A DNA stretch of 64,000 nt from Streptomyces fradiae. Its GTDB lineage: Bacteria; Actinomycetota; Actinomycetes; Streptomycetales; Streptomycetaceae. This document shows positions 60,606 through 64,000 of this stretch, one piece after another. How positions within the stretch are numbered: the first letter of the stretch is position 1; each line of letters begins with the position of its first letter. A program made the translations under genes and the position numbers. A model generated the notes under the pieces. That model was given only the letters and a program-made list of their open reading frames with translations. It was not told the DNA's origin and ran no database searches. Where the stretch lies: the NCBI RefSeq assembly GCF_041270065.1, contig NZ_CP065958.1, positions 7,564,001 through 7,628,000 on the forward strand, given 5' to 3'.

Positions 60606-61352
60606 GCACTCGACGCTTCGAGAGGACGATGAACTCCATTCCCACGTAAAGCAGTTCGGGTGTCGGCACTCCGCCGCCGGGAAGACGAACCGTGCCCAGG
60701 GTGGGGCCCCGCAGGGACCCCACCCCGACTGTCGGGTTCAGGCCGGGTACGGCAGGTCGGCCTCCGCTGGCAGCAGATCCATGACAAGGTGTGCGGCCCT
60801 TGCCCGCCTGAACAGTCGTGGTCAGACTGGCGAGCCCCCGGCGTTCAGCCGAAGAACGCGCTGAGACGAGAGTCGCTGCTGCGACCTGGTGTACCGGCCG
60901 CTCGGCCTTTGCGCCACCCAGTGCGGCCTCGTCCTCGGCCACACCGGCAACACTGGCAACACCGGCAACACCGGCAACACGCCGGCTGTACCCGGTCCGC
61001 CACAGCCACCCCCGACGCCCGCCGCACCGTCACGGCTTCCGTGACCAGCCAGGTCCGGCTCGACCCGGCCCTGGTCACCCGGCTGCGGGTGACCGAGGAG
61101 AAGTTCGTCTGCGCCTTGCCGGACCACGGGCGCCCCTGAGACCGGCTTCGACGGCCACGCACCGGTCGGGCCACGAGCGGGCCATGGTGGGGAAGCCTCT
61201 ACGACGGTGCAGGGCGCGATTACGGCTGAAAGCAGCGTGGTTGGGGTGAACCAGGAGATACGCGTTGGTAACTTACGGGAGTTGATCAAGGTCGACGCCC
61301 CGTTCACGGAGCCGTTGGCCCCGAGCCGCCCCCCCCCAAGCAAGGAACCACA
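60606..61352. other. Degenerate intergenic region before the phospholipase gene
   Basis: About 750 bases with no gene I can support. Short plus-strand frames are open but of mixed, low-complexity composition. It contains the 9-bp tandem repeat at 60941-60976 and, at its end, the phospholipase promoter and leader (AT-richer patch 61255-61290, C-run 61329-61337). Confidence 0.4.
60941..60976. repeat. 9-bp tandem repeat (ACACCGGCA)n
   Basis: Four units, one with T for C. In the plus frames it reads as Thr-Gly-Asn or similar triplets. Probably a slippage product in a degenerate region. Confidence 0.75.
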
Positions 61353-62939
61353 TTGGCCCGCACCATCCGTACGACGGCCCTTCCGCTCGCCCTCTCCACC
61401 CTTCTGCTGTCCGCCGCCCCAGCGTTCGCCGACGCGCCGACCCCGCACCTGGACGCGGTGGAGCAGTCCCTGCGCCAGGTCTCTCCCGGCCTGGAGGGCT
61501 CCGTGTGGGAGCGCACGTCGGGGAACCAGCTGGGTGCCTCCGCCCCCGGCGCCTCCGACTGGCTGCTCCAGACCCCCGGCTGCTGGGGCGATCCCACCTG
61601 CGGCGACCGTGCCGGCTCCCGACGCCTGCTGGAGAAGGTGCGCGAGGACATTGCGAACGCCCGGCAGAGCGTGGACATATCCACGCTGGCCCCGTTCCCC
61701 AACGGCGGCTTCCAGGACGCGATCGTGGCCGGCCTGAAGGAGGCGACGGAGAAGGGCAACCGCCTCCAGGTCCGCATCCTCGTCGGCGCCGCGCCGGTCT
61801 ACCACGCCAACGTCATCCCGTCCTCCTACCGCGACGAGCTGGTGAACAGGCTCGGCTCGGCGGCCGCGAGCGTCACCCTCAACGTGGCCTCGACGACGAC
61901 GTCGAAGACCGCCTTCTCCTGGAACCACTCCAAGCTGGTCGTTGTGGACGGGAACTCGGTGATCACCGGCGGCATCAACAGCTGGAAGGACGACTACCTC
62001 GACACCACCCACCCGGTGAACGACGTCGACCTCGCGCTGTCCGGCCCGGCGGCGGGCTCCGCCGGTCGCTACCTCGACACGCTGTGGGACTGGACCTGTC
62101 GCAACAAGAGCAACTGGACCGCCGTCTGGTTCGCCTCCTCCAACGGTGCGGGCTGCCTGCCCACCCTGCCCCGGTCTGCCGCCCCGTCCGCCGACGGTGA
62201 CATTCCCGCCCTCGCGGTGGGCGGCCTCGGCGTCGGGATCAGGCAGAGCGACCCGTCCTCGTCGTTCCAGCCCGTCCTACCGAAGGCCGCCGACACCACC
62301 TGTGGATTCGGTGTGCGTGACCACACCAACTCCGACCGCGACTACGACACGGTCAACCCGGAGGAGAGCGCCCTGCGGGCACTGGTCGCGAGCGCGACCG
62401 AGCACGTCGAGATCTCGCAGCAGGACCTGAACGCGACCTGCCCGCCGCTGCCCCGCTACGACGTCCGGCTCTACGACACACTCGCCGCGAAACTCGCCGC
62501 CGGTGTGAAGGTGCGCATCGTCGTCAGCGACCCGGCCAACCGGGGCACCATCGGCAGCGGCGGCTACTCGCAGATCAAGTCGCTGTCCGAGGTGAGCGAC
62601 GCCCTGCGCGGCCGCCTCACGGCCCTGACCGGTGACGTGCCGAAGGCAAGGGCCGCGATGTGCCGGAACCTGCAGCTCGCGACCTTCCGCGCCTCGGACA
62701 AGCCGACGTGGGCGGACGGCAAGCCGTACGCCCAGCACCACAAGCTGGTCTCGGTGGACGACTCGGCCTTCTACATCGGCTCGAAGAACCTGTACCCCTC
62801 CTGGCTCCAGGACTTCGGCTACGTGATCGAAAGCCCCGTCGCCGCGCGTCAGCTGGCGGACGGGTTGCTCGCGCCGCAGTGGCGGTACTCGCAGGCGACG
62901 GCGACGTACGACTACACGCGCGGCGTCTGCCGGGGCTGA
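61353..62939 (+). CDS. Secreted phospholipase D
   Basis: 528 residues from TTG 61353 with AAGGAA 7 bases upstream. Sec signal of about 26 residues ([17 protein letters not shown]). Two HKD motifs mark the phospholipase D superfamily: HSKLVVVD (N-terminal half, followed by GGIN) and HHKLVSVD (C-terminal half, followed by GSKN). Each contributes one half of a single active site that hydrolyses or transphosphatidylates phospholipid head groups. Length and motif positions fit the known secreted Streptomyces enzymes. A strong terminator follows. Confidence 0.93.
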   Translation: MARTIRTTALPLALSTLLLSAAPAFADAPTPHLDAVEQSLRQVSPGLEGSVWERTSGNQLGASAPGASDWLLQTPGCWGDPTCGDRAGSRRLLEKVREDIANARQSVDISTLAPFPNGGFQDAIVAGLKEATEKGNRLQVRILVGAAPVYHANVIPSSYRDELVNRLGSAAASVTLNVASTTTSKTAFSWNHSKLVVVDGNSVITGGINSWKDDYLDTTHPVNDVDLALSGPAAGSAGRYLDTLWDWTCRNKSNWTAVWFASSNGAGCLPTLPRSAAPSADGDIPALAVGGLGVGIRQSDPSSSFQPVLPKAADTTCGFGVRDHTNSDRDYDTVNPEESALRALVASATEHVEISQQDLNATCPPLPRYDVRLYDTLAAKLAAGVKVRIVVSDPANRGTIGSGGYSQIKSLSEVSDALRGRLTALTGDVPKARAAMCRNLQLATFRASDKPTWADGKPYAQHHKLVSVDDSAFYIGSKNLYPSWLQDFGYVIESPVAARQLADGLLAPQWRYSQATATYDYTRGVCRG

Positions 62940-62953
62940 CGCCCGCCCGACCG

Positions 62954-62989
62954 GCACCTCGGGTCAGCGTGTGCGCTGACCCGAGGTGC
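62954..62989. terminator. Strong terminator of the phospholipase gene
   Basis: GCACCTCGGGTCAGCG (62954-62969) pairs perfectly with CGCTGACCCGAGGTGC (62974-62989) around a 4-base loop; 16-bp stem beginning 15 bases after the stop. Confidence 0.8.
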
Positions 62990-63143
62990 ACACCCGGCGC
63001 TGCGCACGGAGGCGGTGGACCCGCGCGGCTGCCGGCGTCGCGGCCAAGCTCGGGGCGACGTGTGCGTCGGGGGCGGCCGGAGCGGCCCCGTTCCACCAGT
63101 GGCCGCCTGCCGTGGAGGAGTGGGCGCGCATCACGGTGAGATA

Positions 63144-63198
63144 CGAAGACCTCCGTGCGGTGTGGTCCTGGACGCCTCCACCCCACCGGAGGTCTTCG
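63144..63198. terminator. Second inverted repeat, between phospholipase and TIGR03086 genes
   Basis: CGAAGACCTCCG (63144-63155) and CGGAGGTCTTCG (63187-63198) are exact complements 31 bases apart. It could end transcription from either side; the region 62990-63235 is otherwise empty. Confidence 0.45.
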
Positions 63199-63235
63199 CG
63201 TGATCAGGGCCCAGTCGCGTCAGCAACCCTGCGGG

Positions 63236-63841
63236 TCAGTGCCCCTGGGCCGGGGACCAGTCAGGACGGCGGCCGCTGAGGCCGATCACGCGGTCCAGCA
63301 GGGGCGCGCCGTCCGGTACCGCGACGACCGGCCCGAAGAACCCCTCGCCGGAAGCGTCATCAGCCGGAGTCAGCAGACCCTCGGAGACCCGGAGCTCCTC
63401 CTCACTCACCTCGTAGCTCTGGCCGCTCGCCCGCGCCAGGTCCCAGCCGTGGATCAGCAGTTCGTCGAGCGCGACCCGGCCCATGACGGCGGCCGGCAGG
63501 TCGATGCCGCCCGCCTGCGTGTTCCCCACCCATGCGTCCGGCTCCCGCCAGGCGGCCGCCAGCTCGTTCAGCGCCTTCGGCAGGGCCGTCCGCCAGTCGT
63601 CCGCCAGTACCGGACGGGATGAGCCGGGCGGTGTGCCGGTCGTCGGCCCGAACTGTTTGCGGGCCGCGTCGCGGAAGGCGACGCTCAGCCCGGCGACATG
63701 AGCGAGTAGCTCCCGCACCGCGTACTCGGGGCAGGGCGTCGGGTCGTCGAGCCGCTCGTCGTCGATGCCCTCGGCGAGCCGGGCGACGCGCTCCGCGGCC
63801 GCCCCCAGGTCGATCGGTGTCATGCGTGATGTGTTGTCCAT
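63236..63841 (-). CDS. TIGR03086/maleylpyruvate isomerase-fold metal-binding protein
   Basis: About 201 residues. The four-helix DinB/MDMPI-type fold is shown by DDPTPCPEYAVRELLAHVAG (metal-ligand His in LLAHV) and VALDELLIHGWDLARASGQS (second His region). Such proteins are mycothiol-dependent or of unknown function in actinobacteria. ATG 63841 and ATG 63823 are both possible starts; neither has a clear ribosome site. It stands alone near the right edge. Confidence 0.82.
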   Translation of the reverse strand: MDNTSRMTPIDLGAAAERVARLAEGIDDERLDDPTPCPEYAVRELLAHVAGLSVAFRDAARKQFGPTTGTPPGSSRPVLADDWRTALPKALNELAAAWREPDAWVGNTQAGGIDLPAAVMGRVALDELLIHGWDLARASGQSYEVSEEELRVSEGLLTPADDASGEGFFGPVVAVPDGAPLLDRVIGLSGRRPDWSPAQGH

Positions 63842-64000
63842 GCAGGGCGGACCGCCGGGGCACCGGAAACTCATCGCTCCGCGCCCATCTGTTCTTTGTA
63901 CGCCCCGAAGGTTCCTGCCCTGGGCGGCCCGGCACCGCCGCCGCCTGATCTGGTGGTCGATCACCTGCGGGGCGGTCCTGCTGTCCGTGACTGTCCTGTG
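63842..64000. other. Right edge, no gene assigned
   Basis: The last 159 bases contain no complete gene and no frame with recognisable similarity. A gene may begin or end beyond the window. Confidence 0.3.

Noticed and set aside
58939..60942. A 667-codon minus-strand frame over GH27 and the graveyard region
   Set aside because: It is antisense to GH27 and the esterase remnant and has shadow-type composition; the kinase-like remnant is in a different frame.
60660..61139. Plus-strand frame around the 9-bp repeat
   Set aside because: Arginine/histidine/proline-rich, no ribosome site and no family similarity; other frames are equally open.
61255..61352. PHO box for the phospholipase gene
   Set aside because: GTTCACGGAGC at about 61303 matches one direct-repeat unit, but no second unit follows at the right spacing.

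Overview
The window reads as a Streptomyces (or close actinobacterial) chromosome segment. GC is very high throughout, GTG and TTG starts and ATGA/GTGA stop-start overlaps are frequent, purine-rich ribosome sites are common, and the families are typical of the genus: LacI-controlled polysaccharide genes, a GAF/SpoIIE/HATPase phosphatase, a GAP-family membrane protein, secreted hydrolases with CBM13 domains, and a TTA codon in an extracellular enzyme. No rRNA, tRNA, CRISPR array, phage structural gene or large biosynthetic gene cluster was seen.

Layout. 0-7 kb: a galactan-utilisation locus (secreted galactanase cut by the window edge, GH42 beta-galactosidase, lipoprotein and two permeases of a sugar ABC importer, LacI repressor) with a good operator in the divergent promoter region. 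7-21.7 kb: a phytase-like secreted protein, a DUF4246 protein, a glycerolipid-type group (TetR, GlpD, AGPS-like FAD enzyme, diacylglycerol kinase), an FKBP isomerase, a PP2C phosphatase, DUF1254, GAP, DUF6325, SHOCT and DUF2254 proteins. 21.8-33.6 kb: a GH15 enzyme, a K+/H+-type antiporter overlapping cydAB, an SDR, a GMC oxidoreductase, a cyclase-family hydrolase and a single-ORF fusion of gluconokinase with aldose 1-epimerase; together these suggest glucose release, oxidation and gluconate entry into metabolism. 33.8-42.9 kb: a large secreted subtilisin with its likely regulator, a membrane protein, a P450 and a Tat-exported FAD amine-oxidase-fold enzyme.

42.9-48.5 kb is an accessory islet. 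It has a 3'-truncated Mrr-like nuclease, a translationally coupled triad around a divergent Fic protein, a convergent triad of DUF4240, an unknown and DUF4253, a PUA-like unknown and a frameshifted SMI1/KNR4 immunity-type gene. The last of these abuts the truncated end of an MFS gene, so a deletion junction lies near 48.4-48.53 kb. 48.5-54.0 kb: a complete peptide/nickel-type ABC importer (lipoprotein, fused permease, two ATPases) with the broken MFS gene and a Zur/Fur-like box upstream, probably zinc- or iron-regulated metallophore uptake whose exporter has been lost.

54.2-61.3 kb is a gene graveyard (two IS5-type transposase pieces, an IS701-type piece, an ArsR/DUF5937 piece, a GH10 xylanase piece, a broken PHB-depolymerase-like esterase and a kinase tail). 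It surrounds two intact secreted hydrolases with ricin-type CBM13 domains: a CE1 acetylxylan-esterase-like protein sharing a 38-bp palindromic operator region with the broken xylanase, and a GH27 alpha-galactosidase. 61.3-64 kb: a secreted phospholipase D with a strong terminator, and a TIGR03086/maleylpyruvate-isomerase-fold protein. Both window ends therefore hold plant-cell-wall sugar genes.
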